Assembly: GCA_029233925.1 (NCBI GenBank)
Contig: JARGOX010000005.1
Coordinates: 248,001-312,000, forward strand
DNA from: Rhizobiaceae bacterium
Lineage (GTDB): Bacteria; Pseudomonadota; Alphaproteobacteria; Rhizobiales; Rhizobiaceae
DNA: 64,000 nt
Direction: 5' to 3'
The translations under genes were made by a program, and so were the position numbers. The notes beneath the pieces were generated by a model. It had not been told where the DNA came from. It saw nothing but the letters and a program-made list of their open reading frames with translations, and made no database searches. Of the stretch, positions 26,578 through 36,551 are shown piece by piece; position 1 is the stretch's first letter, and every line of letters starts with the position of its first letter.

Positions 26578-29500
26578 ATGGGCACCCGCCTGCATCCTAA
26601 ACGTGACAAACAGATCGCCAGAATCACCGAAATTTTGCGCGGGTCAAAATCCAAATATATAGAGCCGGACCAGTTTTATGGTCATGTCAGTGCCGATGAC
26701 GTGCTCGCCCACAGGCCGGAATCGCTGGCTGCCTGCTGCATTCACGCCCATGAACAACTCAGTCAGTGGAACGGCAAGGACGCCATTGTGCATGTCGGAC
26801 CGATTGACGGTCCGCTGGGAAGTGTCGATCTTGCCGGTCGGGCTTTGAGCGTTATCACGATCATCGATCGCAACATGCCGTTTTTGTATGATTCGATCAT
26901 GGGCGAAATTGCTGACAGCCACCGGGATATCTGCCTTGCGGCCCATCCTATTCTCAATGTGCTGAGAGCCGATGACAATTCCATCAAGGACATAAGCCTG
27001 GCCGTTGCCGGTAAAGAAGATGCAAGCCGGCAAAAGACCAGCTTTATCCAGATTCACGTTTCATACCTTTCAGAGACGGAAATCGCCGCCTTGCGGAGCA
27101 ATCTGATCATGGTCCTTGATCAGGTCCATCGAGCTGTCGCCGATTGGCGGCCGATGCTGACGAAGGTAGACGCCATTGTATCCCAGTTGAAGAATGCCGG
27201 TGGCAACCAGCATCTGGCGGAACGCGAAGAAGCGCTGGACTTTCTTGCCTGGTTGCTGGATGACAATTTTACCTTCCTGGGCATACGGGAATACCACTAT
27301 CGCGGCAGTGGCAAGGACGCGACGGTCGAGCGTGCCGATGAAACCGGTCTTGGCATCCTGTCCGACCCGGATGTCCGGGTTCTCAGGCGTGGCAGCGATC
27401 ATGTGACGACAACACCGGAATTGCTGGCTTTCCTGCAGGGACCAGACGTCCTCATTGTTACCAAGGCGAATGTGCGCTCGCTGGTCCATCGTCGGACCTA
27501 TATGGATTATGTCGGGGTCAAACGCTACGACGAGAGCGGGCGCGTCACCGGCGAATTGCGCATTGTCGGGCTGTTTACATCCACCGCCTATACGCGCTCG
27601 GTGCAGCGAATTCCGCTGCTTCGTTCCAAAACCCGTGCCGTGGTCGAGAGTTTTGGCTTCGATCAGCACAGCCATTCTGGAAAAATACTGCTGAATGTTC
27701 TGGAGAGCTATCCACGCGATGAGCTGTTCCAGATTGACGCGCCGATGCTTGCCGGGTTTTGCGAGCAAATCCTCGAGTTGAATGACCGGCCGCGTGTGCG
27801 TGTTCTGCCGCGCATTGATCGCTTTGACCGGTTTGTATCCGTACTCGTCTATGTGCCGCGCGACCAGTATGATTCGATTGCCCGGGAACGTATCAGCGCC
27901 TATCTCAAGGACGTCTTCGAGGCGCGCCTGTCAGCCTATTATCCGGCGTTTCCGGAAGGTGGCGTCGCCCGCGTCCACTTCATCATGGGCCGCTCGGCAG
28001 GCCGTACGCCGCGCGTCTCGCAGGACGTGCTGGAGCATAATGTTCGCGAGATCGTGGCCCGTTGGGAAGATCGCTTCGCCGCTCTGGCCGGTGAAAACAG
28101 CCTGTCGCTCCACACATCGCATGCCTATCGGGATAATTTCACACCCGAGCAGGCCGTTGATGATCTGCCGAGCCTTTTGCAATGCAATGCTGACACTCCG
28201 ATCAGCATCGATTTTTACCAGCGTGCCGGAGAAGCCAGTGAAAATCTGTCGCTGAAGATTTTTCACCACGAGGAACCGGTTTCCCTGTCGCGCCGCGTGC
28301 CGCTGCTGGAAAATCTCGGATTCAGCGTGATCAGCGAACAGACATTTGATCTGAGCGTGGGCATTGATGAAACGGAATCCCATGGGGTTGTCGTTCACGA
28401 TATGGAATTGGTGCACCGTGAAGGCCGTGCCGTCGATCTGGCACGTCTGGTCAATATGCTGGACGACGCCTTCATGTCGACCTGGTTTGGCGAGATCGAC
28501 AATGATGGGTTCAATCGCCTGGTGATCAATTGCGGCCTGCCGGTGAGGCATGTCACGGTCCTTCGTGCCTATGCGCGTTATCTGCGTCAAACGGGCATTA
28601 CCTTTTCGCAAGGCTATATTGCCGACACGCTCAATCGATACCCGGACATAGCGTCCAATCTGTTCAACCTCTTCAGCAGCCGCTTTGATCCGGAGATGAA
28701 ACCCGAGGAGGCTGAAAAGACCTTTGAGGATACAAGCGCCGCTATCGAAGAGGCTCTGACACGCGTTCCAAGTCTTGATGATGACCGGATATTGCGACGC
28801 TATGTCAATGTCATATCAAGCACCCTGCGGACAAATTTCTATCACCGGGAAGAGGACGGGTCGTTTCGAAAAACACTGGCCTTCAAACTCAATCCGCGTG
28901 CTCTTGATGGTCTTCCCGAGCCGCGTCCTTACCGTGAGATTTTCGTCTATGGATCGGAAGTGGAGGGTGTTCATCTGCGCTTTGGGCCGATTGCCCGCGG
29001 CGGTCTTCGCTGGTCGGACCGGGCGCAGGATTACCGCACCGAAGTGCTGGGTCTGGTGAAGGCCCAGCAGGTCAAGAATGCCGTCATTGTTCCGGTCGGA
29101 TCAAAGGGTGGATTCTACCCCAAACAGCTTCCATCCGGCGGCACGCGTGACGACATATTCAATGCCGGGCGCAATGCCTACAAGACCTTCATCACCGCAT
29201 TGCTGTCGGTCACGGACAATATTGTCGACGGCAAGGTCGTCTTTCCGCAAAGCACCCGTTGCCACGACGGTGAAGACCCCTATTTCGTTGTTGCGGCTGA
29301 CAAGGGAACAGCGACCTTTTCAGATACGGCCAATGCGATCAGTCAGGCGCACCATTTCTGGCTGGATGATGCCTTTGCCTCCGGGGGCTCGGATGGCTAC
29401 GACCACAAGAAAATGGGAATCACCGCCCGCGGTGCCTGGGAAGCGGTCAAACGCCATTTCCGGGAAATGGATGTGGATATCCAGAAGAGCGAATTTACTG

Positions 29501-31389
29501 TCATCGGCGTTGGCGACATGTCGGGGGATGTCTTTGGTAACGGCATGTTGCTGTCGCCAAAGATCAGGCTAGTGGCCGCCTTTGATCATCGCGATATTTT
29601 CATTGACCCGGATCCGGTGTGTAAAACGTCCTTTGCCGAACGCAAGCGCATGTTCGCCCTGGGCCGTTCCAGTTGGCAGGATTACGACCAGTCCAAACTG
29701 TCGGAAGGGGCGATGATCATTTCCCGTTCGGAAAAATCGGTCACGCTGACAAAACAGGCCGCTGCGGCCATCGGGCTTTCCACGCTGAAGGCCTCGCCGC
29801 TGGATATCATGACGGCTATTTTGAAATCGGAAGCCGATTTGCTCTGGTTTGGTGGCATTGGCACCTATGTCAAGGAGGCGGGTGAAAGCGATGCGGAGGT
29901 TGGCGACCGGGCCAATGATGCCGTGCGCGTCACTGCTGATCAATTGCGTGTCAAGGTCATCGGCGAAGGCGCCAATCTGGGTGTCACGCAGCGCGGGCGT
30001 ATTGCCTTCAACCTGCGTGGGGGCCGAAGCAATTCCGATGCAATCGACAATTCCGCCGGGGTGAATTCGTCTGACGTCGAGGTCAATATCAAGATCGCGC
30101 TGGCCAATGCGATGCGCGATGATCGTCTGACGTTGGCAAAACGCAACAAATTGCTGATTTCGATGACAGATGAAGTGGCTGCGCTGGTGCTGCGCAACAA
30201 TTATCTGCAAACCCTTGCCATCTCTCTTGTCGAACGACGCAGCACCCGTGCCACAGGTGATCTTATCCGGCTGATGACGCAGCTTGAAGCCCGGGGGCAT
30301 CTTGACCGGGTGGTTGAGACCTTGCCTGACAATCAGACTCTGTTGGAACGGGTTGCCGCGGGCAAGCCGCTTACCAGAGCTGAAATCGGTGTCCTGCTGT
30401 CCTATGCCAAGATTTTCCTTTTTGATGACCTCGGCAGGAGCACCTTGCTGGATGACGGCTATTTCGAAACCGCGCTCATGGCCTATTTCCCGAAGGGAAT
30501 GCACAAGGCCCATGGCAAGGATATCAAGGAACATCGATTGCGTCGGGAAATCATTGGAACCCTGTTGGCGAATGATACGATCAATCGGGGTGGACCGGCC
30601 TTTGTCAGCAAGCTGAGCGACGCCACAGGCATGTTGTCGTCCGATATTGTGAAGACCTATGTCATGGTTCGCGATGGGCTGAACCTGTCGTCACTCTATG
30701 ATTCAATAGATGTGCTGGACAATTCGATACCGGGTGACGTTCAAAACCGATTATACGCCGGTGTCGGGCATGTCATTCTGATGGTATCGCGCTGGGCTTT
30801 GAAAACCGGCCTCTACGCGATGAACCTGGAGGCAACGGTCAAGGAACTTCAGACCGCCGTTGGCTCGTTGGAGGCGACGTTGCCATCGCTGCTGCCTGGC
30901 TTCATGCAGGAGGAGACAGCGCGACGCTATGAGGAGGGCATCAGCAATGGCATTCCGCCGAAGCTGGCCACGCGTTTGTCTCAATTGCCAAGCCTGTCGC
31001 TTATTCCCGAGATTATGCAGATCGCGGCAGTTTCCGGCGCCGACCTGAAGAAATCAGCCAAAATATTCTTCGACGTATCCGAACTGTTCCGGATCGGACG
31101 TATCGATGTGGCCGCCAACAGTGCAAATGTATCGGATCATTATGAAGCGCTTGCCATTGCGCGGGGACTGGATGAAATTACTGCAGCCCGGCGATCGATC
31201 ACAGCGTCTGCGCTGGACAAGTTCGGATCGGAAGAGGACCCGGTGGCGGCCTGGCATGGGGCTGACCGGATTCGCATCGACCGAACCCAGGAGCGAATCA
31301 GTGAATTGATCGAGAGTGGCGACATGAATATTGCGCGCCTGACGGTGGCAGCGGGCATGATGAATGACATAGCAAAGACCAGAAATTAG
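26578..31389 (+). CDS. NAD-specific glutamate dehydrogenase, large (~180 kDa) type
   Basis: Converts glutamate and NAD+ to 2-oxoglutarate, ammonia and NADH, mainly a catabolic role. At 1603 residues it matches the L-GDH180 class of proteobacteria and actinobacteria. An N-terminal regulatory region with ACT-like segments spans about residues 1-680. The catalytic part follows, with FGPIARGGLRWSDRAQDYRTEVLGLVKAQ and NAVIVPVGSKGGFYPKQ (substrate lysine region) near residues 800-845, the VIGVGDMSGDVFGNGMLLS cofactor-binding segment, and a long helical C-terminus. GGGAGAGAG precedes the start. It is complete. Confidence 0.96.
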   Translation: MGTRLHPKRDKQIARITEILRGSKSKYIEPDQFYGHVSADDVLAHRPESLAACCIHAHEQLSQWNGKDAIVHVGPIDGPLGSVDLAGRALSVITIIDRNMPFLYDSIMGEIADSHRDICLAAHPILNVLRADDNSIKDISLAVAGKEDASRQKTSFIQIHVSYLSETEIAALRSNLIMVLDQVHRAVADWRPMLTKVDAIVSQLKNAGGNQHLAEREEALDFLAWLLDDNFTFLGIREYHYRGSGKDATVERADETGLGILSDPDVRVLRRGSDHVTTTPELLAFLQGPDVLIVTKANVRSLVHRRTYMDYVGVKRYDESGRVTGELRIVGLFTSTAYTRSVQRIPLLRSKTRAVVESFGFDQHSHSGKILLNVLESYPRDELFQIDAPMLAGFCEQILELNDRPRVRVLPRIDRFDRFVSVLVYVPRDQYDSIARERISAYLKDVFEARLSAYYPAFPEGGVARVHFIMGRSAGRTPRVSQDVLEHNVREIVARWEDRFAALAGENSLSLHTSHAYRDNFTPEQAVDDLPSLLQCNADTPISIDFYQRAGEASENLSLKIFHHEEPVSLSRRVPLLENLGFSVISEQTFDLSVGIDETESHGVVVHDMELVHREGRAVDLARLVNMLDDAFMSTWFGEIDNDGFNRLVINCGLPVRHVTVLRAYARYLRQTGITFSQGYIADTLNRYPDIASNLFNLFSSRFDPEMKPEEAEKTFEDTSAAIEEALTRVPSLDDDRILRRYVNVISSTLRTNFYHREEDGSFRKTLAFKLNPRALDGLPEPRPYREIFVYGSEVEGVHLRFGPIARGGLRWSDRAQDYRTEVLGLVKAQQVKNAVIVPVGSKGGFYPKQLPSGGTRDDIFNAGRNAYKTFITALLSVTDNIVDGKVVFPQSTRCHDGEDPYFVVAADKGTATFSDTANAISQAHHFWLDDAFASGGSDGYDHKKMGITARGAWEAVKRHFREMDVDIQKSEFTVIGVGDMSGDVFGNGMLLSPKIRLVAAFDHRDIFIDPDPVCKTSFAERKRMFALGRSSWQDYDQSKLSEGAMIISRSEKSVTLTKQAAAAIGLSTLKASPLDIMTAILKSEADLLWFGGIGTYVKEAGESDAEVGDRANDAVRVTADQLRVKVIGEGANLGVTQRGRIAFNLRGGRSNSDAIDNSAGVNSSDVEVNIKIALANAMRDDRLTLAKRNKLLISMTDEVAALVLRNNYLQTLAISLVERRSTRATGDLIRLMTQLEARGHLDRVVETLPDNQTLLERVAAGKPLTRAEIGVLLSYAKIFLFDDLGRSTLLDDGYFETALMAYFPKGMHKAHGKDIKEHRLRREIIGTLLANDTINRGGPAFVSKLSDATGMLSSDIVKTYVMVRDGLNLSSLYDSIDVLDNSIPGDVQNRLYAGVGHVILMVSRWALKTGLYAMNLEATVKELQTAVGSLEATLPSLLPGFMQEETARRYEEGISNGIPPKLATRLSQLPSLSLIPEIMQIAAVSGADLKKSAKIFFDVSELFRIGRIDVAANSANVSDHYEALAIARGLDEITAARRSITASALDKFGSEEDPVAAWHGADRIRIDRTQERISELIESGDMNIARLTVAAGMMNDIAKTRN

Positions 31390-31421
31390 CGCTGCATGCG
31401 GCGGTTGGGGGGAATTGACGA

Positions 31422-32808
31422 ATGAGCGTACGGGAAGAGGATGCCGGTGTCGTCGGCGCTGATCGAAAGGGCATATTCGGCTGGATGATGTTTGACTGGG
31501 CAGCGCAGCCCTTTCACACATTGATCATTACCTTTGTCTTTGCACCCTATTTTGTCTCGCAGGTAGCGGAAACACCGGTCAAAGGCCAGGAAATATGGGG
31601 TTATGCCACCGGCCTTGGCGGTCTGGCAATCGCCTTCATGGCACCAATTCTGGGCGCCATAGCCGATACAACCGGTCCCAGAAAGCCGTGGATCCTGTTC
31701 TTTTCGATACTGGGAATTATCGGCTGCTGGCTTTTGTGGTTTTCACCGCCTGGCAGCGCCAATATCTCGCTTATCATTTTTGCGCTGATCCTGGCGCTGA
31801 TCGGCATGGAGTTTGCCGCTGTTTTCAACAATGCCATGATGCCTGATCTGGTGCCCCGCTCACGGCTTGGTCGTCTGTCGGGATCGGCCTGGGCGCTGGG
31901 ATATGTGGGCGGCATTATCTCCCTCATCATTGTTCTGGGTTTCATGGCCGGTGAGCCATCAACGGGCAAGACCCTGCTTGGCATCGTGCCATTGTTTGGT
32001 CTGGACAGCGCCACCTATGAAGGCAGCCGTGCATCGGGTCCCTTGACGGCAATCTGGTTCCTGATCTTTGTTCTGCCGATGTTCCTGTTCACGCCTGACA
32101 TACCGCGCCGGGTGTCGGCAAAGGGGGCTGTCGTGCGCGGTCTGCGCAATCTTGGACAGACATTGCGATCATTGCCCGGCCAAAAGAGCTATTTCTCCTA
32201 CCTGATATCCAGCATGCTTTATCGCGATGGGCTGAATGCGCTTTATGCCTTCGGCGGTATCTATGCGGCCGGTGTGCTTGGCTGGTCGATTACCCAGATT
32301 GGCGTTTTCGGTATTCTGGCAGCTTTGACAGGTGTCATCGGTGCCTATTTCGGCGGGCAGATTGATGATCGTCTTGGACCCAAAAAGGTCGTCTCGACCA
32401 GCATTGTCGTGCTGGCCGCCTGTTGCATTGTCATTGTTTCAACGTCACCCAATGAAGTGCTGTTCATGACGGTCGGCAGTGCCGATGCAGCGTCTTCATT
32501 GCCCGATATAGTATTTTATATTTTATGTGGCGGGTTGTTTCATCGGGGCTGCAGGCGGTGCCTTGCAGGCCGCTTCCAGAACATTGCTGGTAGATCAGGT
32601 TCCACAGGAAAAGGTGACAGAAGCTTTTGGCCTCTATGCCTTGTCAGGCAAGGCGACGACCTTTATCGGGCCGTTGCTGATCGCTCAGGCAACAGGTATT
32701 TTTGCCAGCCAGCGTCTGGGCATAACCCCGGTTATCCTGCTGCTCGTGCTTGGTCTGCTATTGTTGCCCTGGGTCAGCAGCAAACGGGCGGAAGGTGCCG
32801 GATCCTGA
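31422..32808 (+). pseudogene. MFS transporter (UMF1 family), frameshifted by a 7-bp tandem duplication
   Basis: The first ~364 codons encode an intact UMF1-like MFS protein (FGWMMFDWAAQPFHTLIITFVFAPYF, then repeated transmembrane helices). At 32513-32526 the 7-mer ATTTTAT occurs twice in tandem and shifts the frame; the original frame then runs on without homology to 33122. Removing one copy gives DIVFYVAGCFIGAAGGALQ and restores a 459-residue protein ending at 32808, with the family segments GGALQAASRTLLVDQ and AFGLYALSGKATTF. The UMF1 family is loosely associated with solute efflux. This could be a recent pseudogene, a reversible switch or a sequencing error. Confidence 0.88.
32513..32526. 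repeat. 7-bp tandem duplication causing the MFS frameshift
   Basis: ATTTTAT at 32513-32519 is directly repeated at 32520-32526. Seven bases are not a multiple of three, and deleting either copy restores the conserved reading frame exactly, so the duplication is the parsimonious cause of the frameshift. Confidence 0.9.
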
Positions 32809-32810
32809 AA

Positions 32811-32837
32811 GATGATGGGCTGAGGAAGCCCATCATC
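32811..32837. terminator. Hairpin between convergent MFS and dienelactone hydrolase genes
   Basis: GATGATGGGCT, GAGGA, AGCCCATCATC: a perfect 11-bp stem with a 5-nt loop starting 3 bp after the MFS stop. Placement between convergent genes suggests a bidirectional terminator. Confidence 0.55.
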
Positions 32838-32861
32838 ATCCTTGAAATTCAAAGACATGCT

Positions 32862-33524
32862 CTAACTCAACTGAGCGGCCAGGAATTCTTCGGTGCGCTG
32901 ATGGGCAAGTTCCGCTGCATCGGCATTGTAGAGAGCCGGACGTGCGTCATTGGCAAAGGCATGACCGGTGTCGTAGCGATAAACCTTCAGGCTTTTGAGG
33001 TAGTGCACCGCCTTATCAAGCATTTCAGCAGGGACATGGTCATCTTGGATACCAAAGTGGCCGAGGACAGGGGCCTTGAGCGGGCTGTCGAGATATTGTG
33101 GCAGACGCGTGCCATAGAATGAAACAGCTGCGGAAATATCCAGTTTTTGAGCGGCCCGGATGGCAAGGCCGCCACCCCAGCAAAAGCCCATGACCGCAAT
33201 CTTGCCACTGCCGTTGGCAACCAGCATGTCGACTGTTGCAGCGATATCCAGCATTGTCTGGTCGAGATCGGCGGCGAGCATCATGTCGCGCCCCGGCAAA
33301 GCATCATTGAAAGGGATTACGGCGCCAGGTTTTTGCCGGTCAAACAGGGCTGGAATGGCAACATTGTAGCCAAGGTCACCATAGCGCGCGGCCAGACCTT
33401 TGAGTTGGTCGGTTACGCCAAAGATCTCTTGCAGGATGACCAGACCACCGCGTGGGATGCCGGTGGCGTTCTCTATCCAGCAGTCAAATTCGTGTCCGTC
33501 TTCAGCGGTTAGCTTGAGGTTCAT
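32862..33524 (-). CDS. Dienelactone hydrolase family protein
   Basis: Alpha/beta hydrolase of 220 residues from the ATG at 33524 (AGGAGA 7 nt upstream). The Cys-Asp-His triad typical of dienelactone hydrolases is visible as Cys in VMGFCWGGGLA, Asp in GIQDDHVP and His in YDTGHAFAND. VILQEIFGVTDQLKGLAARYGDLGY is also a family hallmark. The archetype hydrolyses dienelactone to maleylacetate in chlorocatechol breakdown, but many chromosomal members have other or unknown substrates. The nearby LigI-like gene offers a loose aromatic-catabolism context. Confidence 0.9.
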   Translation of the reverse strand: MNLKLTAEDGHEFDCWIENATGIPRGGLVILQEIFGVTDQLKGLAARYGDLGYNVAIPALFDRQKPGAVIPFNDALPGRDMMLAADLDQTMLDIAATVDMLVANGSGKIAVMGFCWGGGLAIRAAQKLDISAAVSFYGTRLPQYLDSPLKAPVLGHFGIQDDHVPAEMLDKAVHYLKSLKVYRYDTGHAFANDARPALYNADAAELAHQRTEEFLAAQLS

Positions 33525-33601
33525 CGGCAAGTCTCCTGTGTTGTATCGGAACGTATTGCAGTGGACCCTTATAAAGACAATTGGCTGCAGATCTGGTTAA
33601 T

Positions 33602-33627
33602 GCGCGGGCGGATGGTCCCGCCCGCGC
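33602..33627 (-). terminator. Terminator hairpin after the TAXI-TRAP operon
   Basis: GCGCGGGCGG and CCGCCCGCGC form a perfect 10-bp GC stem around a 6-nt loop, 12 bp beyond the TAXI gene stop. Reading the minus strand, ATTAACC follows rather than a long U-run. Confidence 0.55.
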
Positions 33628-33638
33628 CACTTATCGGG

Positions 33639-34613
33639 TCAATCGCCGACCTTGATCCCGGCTTCTTTGAAATAGCGCAAGGCGCCAGGATGATAGGGCA
33701 CCACATTGGCCGGGGCCATTGTTTCCGCCTTGGCCAGTCGGAACAGACCAAAGCTTTTGGTCAGGGCATCCTTGTTTTCGACGATGGATTTGGTGAGATT
33801 ATACACCAGATCATCGTTTACATCGCCATTGGTCAGCATCATCCACGGAATGCGCATGATGGTGGCCGGTCCATTTTCCAGACCGAGGATGTTTTCGTTC
33901 TGTTTCAGGCTGGCAAGACTGCCTGCGGGCAGAAATTTCTTGAAGGCAGCGGCGCCTGCTTCCGAGTCGTCCAGCGAGACATAGCACAATCCGCCCCGCG
34001 ACTGCAGCTTGACGGCCGCCTGTTTGCCAGCGCCGGCGTTCAGACTGACCAGCGCAATATCAACCAGATTGTCGCCAAGAGCTTCCATGCCGGCAACAAA
34101 GCTGCTGACAGGAACCTGCTGGAAATCATCATAGGTCATGCCGCCATTTGCCAGCCCCCCGCTGATGTAGAAGGGGATAATGGTGGATGATGTGTATTCG
34201 GATGCGATCCGCAGGTCGCCAGCGCGCGCTTTGACATCTGCAATGGTCTTCAGACCGAGATCGCACGGTGCCATCAGGCCGGTGGTCAGGGGGAACATCA
34301 CGCCGACCAACCGCAAATTCGCGCTGGCGCGGTCATAATTGCCGGTTCCGGTCAGTGCATAGCCGGCTTCGACGGCATTGGAAAATCCAAAGTCGACTTC
34401 GCCGGAACTGATCAGGGGAAGATAGCCCACCAGAGGCTGGGTCCGCGCCGTGATGCCATTTTCATTGGCAATCTTTGCAACCGCCTGGCCTGAATTGAAG
34501 GCGATCGTGCCCTGTTGACCGGTGGCGATCGTCACCACCTGCGCTTGCGCGCCGGTCGCGGCCAGTGCAAGGCCGAAAAGTGTTGCGGCGAGTTTGTATT
34601 TGAGATGTTTCAT
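33639..34613 (-). CDS. TAXI family TRAP transporter solute-binding protein
   Basis: Periplasmic substrate-binding component of a TRAP transporter. The 324-residue protein has a signal peptide (LAATLFGLALAATGAQAQ, cleavage near residue 24). The TAXI fold follows, with IATGQQGTIAFNSGQAVAKI near the N-terminus, SSGEVDFGFSNAVEAGYAL and the C-terminal PYHPGALRYFKEAG. It is the last gene of a run with a fused TRAP permease and a LigI-like hydrolase. TAXI systems import small carboxylates or amino acids; here the neighbour suggests a pyrone dicarboxylate or related acid (inference). Confidence 0.92.
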   Translation of the reverse strand: MKHLKYKLAATLFGLALAATGAQAQVVTIATGQQGTIAFNSGQAVAKIANENGITARTQPLVGYLPLISSGEVDFGFSNAVEAGYALTGTGNYDRASANLRLVGVMFPLTTGLMAPCDLGLKTIADVKARAGDLRIASEYTSSTIIPFYISGGLANGGMTYDDFQQVPVSSFVAGMEALGDNLVDIALVSLNAGAGKQAAVKLQSRGGLCYVSLDDSEAGAAAFKKFLPAGSLASLKQNENILGLENGPATIMRIPWMMLTNGDVNDDLVYNLTKSIVENKDALTKSFGLFRLAKAETMAPANVVPYHPGALRYFKEAGIKVGD

Positions 34614-34634
34614 GGTTTCCTCCTGTTGAATTGA

Positions 34635-36551
34635 TTATATCGTGCCGCCATTTCCGGCGGTGCCTGCTTTTGTAATTTGCAACATTGCGACAAGTGCGAA
34701 GAGACAGACAGCCGCCACGATATGGGGCGTATTGTCAAAGGGCAGAAACCCCAGCGGCAGTGTTGCAAGTCCCAGCAGGATCGCAAGACACCGGACAGCC
34801 GTGTTCAGCCCTCGCGACCAAAAGCCGACAATGCCTGCCGTCACGCCAAGGATCCCGATCGCCGAAAGCGCCAGAACCAATGCGATATCGGCAGTGCCAC
34901 TGCGCATCAGCAGCGCTGGTGATGCAACGAAAATGAAGGGCAAAAGAAAGGCAGCCCAGCCAATGCGCATGGCTGCCAGGCCGGTCGCCAAAGCATCTTC
35001 CTTGGTGATGGCAGCCGCCGCAAATGCAGCAAGGGCAACCGGCGGTGTTATCATCGACATCATGCCGAAGTAGAGAATGAACAAATGCGCCGCGATCGGC
35101 TCAATGCCTGCCTCAACCAGTGAAGGCGCAACCAGGGTTGCCAGCAGGACATAGACGCCGGATGTCGGCATGCCCATGCCCAAGACTATGCAGATCAAGG
35201 CCGAAATGCCAAGGAGCAGCAGGATGTTGGACCCAACGGCGTCTATCAGCACCAAAGTCAGGGCAAAGCCAAGTCCGGTGATATTGAGAACACCGATGAC
35301 GAAACCAGCTGCCGCCACGATCAGGATGAGATCGACCATGGCGATACCGGTCTCAACGAAGACGCGCCCAAAAGCCGGCAGGGTCAATTTCTGGCCGCGA
35401 TAGCCGCGCAGGAAGCCGACTGCGACGATGGCAACAGATGCAATGAGGGCGGATTTCTCAGGGTCCAGACGCCACCAGAACAGGGCGGCGAACAGGATGC
35501 CGAAAGGAAAGACAAAGTGCCATCCCTCAGCCAGCACCTGACGGGTCGTCAAACCATCGGTTTCGGTTGCCTTGATGTGATCGCGCCCGGCAATCAGGTC
35601 GACCTGAGCAAAAACACTGAAATAATATAGCGCAGCAGGCAGCAAAGCGGCTGTTGCCACAGTGACGTAGGAAATTTCCAGAAATTCGGCCATCAGGAAG
35701 GCTGCAGCGCCCATGATCGGAGGGGTCAACTGGCCACCTGTCGAGGCAACGGCCTCGATGGCGCCGGCATCCTTGCCGGAATAGCCGCCGCGCTTCATCA
35801 GGGGGATTGTGATGACACCGGTCGTCACCACGTTTGAAACCGCGCTGCCGGAGATGGAACCGAAGAGCGCTGATCCAACAACGGCAATCTTTGCGCTGCC
35901 GCCCCTGGCGCGGCCTGTGGCTGCCATGGCAAGATCGGTAAAGAATGCGCCGCCACCGGCGGCAAACAGCAATTGTCCGAAAAATACAAACAACAGAACG
36001 ATGATGGTGCCAACGGCAAGCGGCGTTGAAAAAACGGCGGTCGGATCAAAGCCGACATATTGTACCAGCCGTGTCGGGCTCAGCGCCTTGCCGATCAGTC
36101 GTCCTGGCGCCAGATCGGCAAACAGCGCGTAGACCAGAAAGACCGAAACAATGGAAAACAACATCCAGCCGGCACGCCTGCGAATGCCTTCCATCACCGA
36201 CAGGGTAACGACTGCACCGATCATGGTGATCTGCCAGGGCCGATAGGATTGTTCATAAAGCAGCCAGGCAAAATCCCATGCGGCATACATCAGGACCGAG
36301 AAGGCAATCAGGCCGAAGACGCCGTCGACCCAGCCGACTTTGGTTTTGAGCGCCCCGGTCGGGCCATATTTGAGGAATGTGATGGCCAGCACCAGCCCAA
36401 GCTGAAAGGCCATATATTGTTGTTTGAGTATCGCCAGACCCAAGCGCGTCGGGGCCTCGATGTTCCACAGGATACAGGCCACACACATGGTCGTCGCCAG
36501 AACGGCGATGGCCCATTCAGTGCGCGCACCCTGTCGTTGCTGGTCCGGCAT
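34635..36551 (-). CDS. TRAP transporter fused permease (DctQ-DctM type)
   Basis: A 638-residue membrane protein combining the small four-helix DctQ-like unit and the large DctM-like unit of TRAP transporters, as is usual for TAXI systems. GSALFGSISGSAVSNVVTTGVITIPLMKRGGYSGKDAGAIEAVASTGGQ is the diagnostic DctM stretch, and GMPTSGVYVLLATLVAPSLVEAGI the second. ATG at 36551 overlaps the stop of the upstream hydrolase gene (TGATG), so translation is probably coupled. An in-frame TTG at 36554 is less likely. Confidence 0.93.
   Translation of the reverse strand: MPDQQRQGARTEWAIAVLATTMCVACILWNIEAPTRLGLAILKQQYMAFQLGLVLAITFLKYGPTGALKTKVGWVDGVFGLIAFSVLMYAAWDFAWLLYEQSYRPWQITMIGAVVTLSVMEGIRRRAGWMLFSIVSVFLVYALFADLAPGRLIGKALSPTRLVQYVGFDPTAVFSTPLAVGTIIVLLFVFFGQLLFAAGGGAFFTDLAMAATGRARGGSAKIAVVGSALFGSISGSAVSNVVTTGVITIPLMKRGGYSGKDAGAIEAVASTGGQLTPPIMGAAAFLMAEFLEISYVTVATAALLPAALYYFSVFAQVDLIAGRDHIKATETDGLTTRQVLAEGWHFVFPFGILFAALFWWRLDPEKSALIASVAIVAVGFLRGYRGQKLTLPAFGRVFVETGIAMVDLILIVAAAGFVIGVLNITGLGFALTLVLIDAVGSNILLLLGISALICIVLGMGMPTSGVYVLLATLVAPSLVEAGIEPIAAHLFILYFGMMSMITPPVALAAFAAAAITKEDALATGLAAMRIGWAAFLLPFIFVASPALLMRSGTADIALVLALSAIGILGVTAGIVGFWSRGLNTAVRCLAILLGLATLPLGFLPFDNTPHIVAAVCLFALVAMLQITKAGTAGNGGTI

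Noticed and set aside
32527-33122. C-terminal extension of the MFS open frame as a novel domain
   Set aside because: It is out-of-frame translation after the 7-bp duplication, and part of it is antisense to the dienelactone hydrolase gene.
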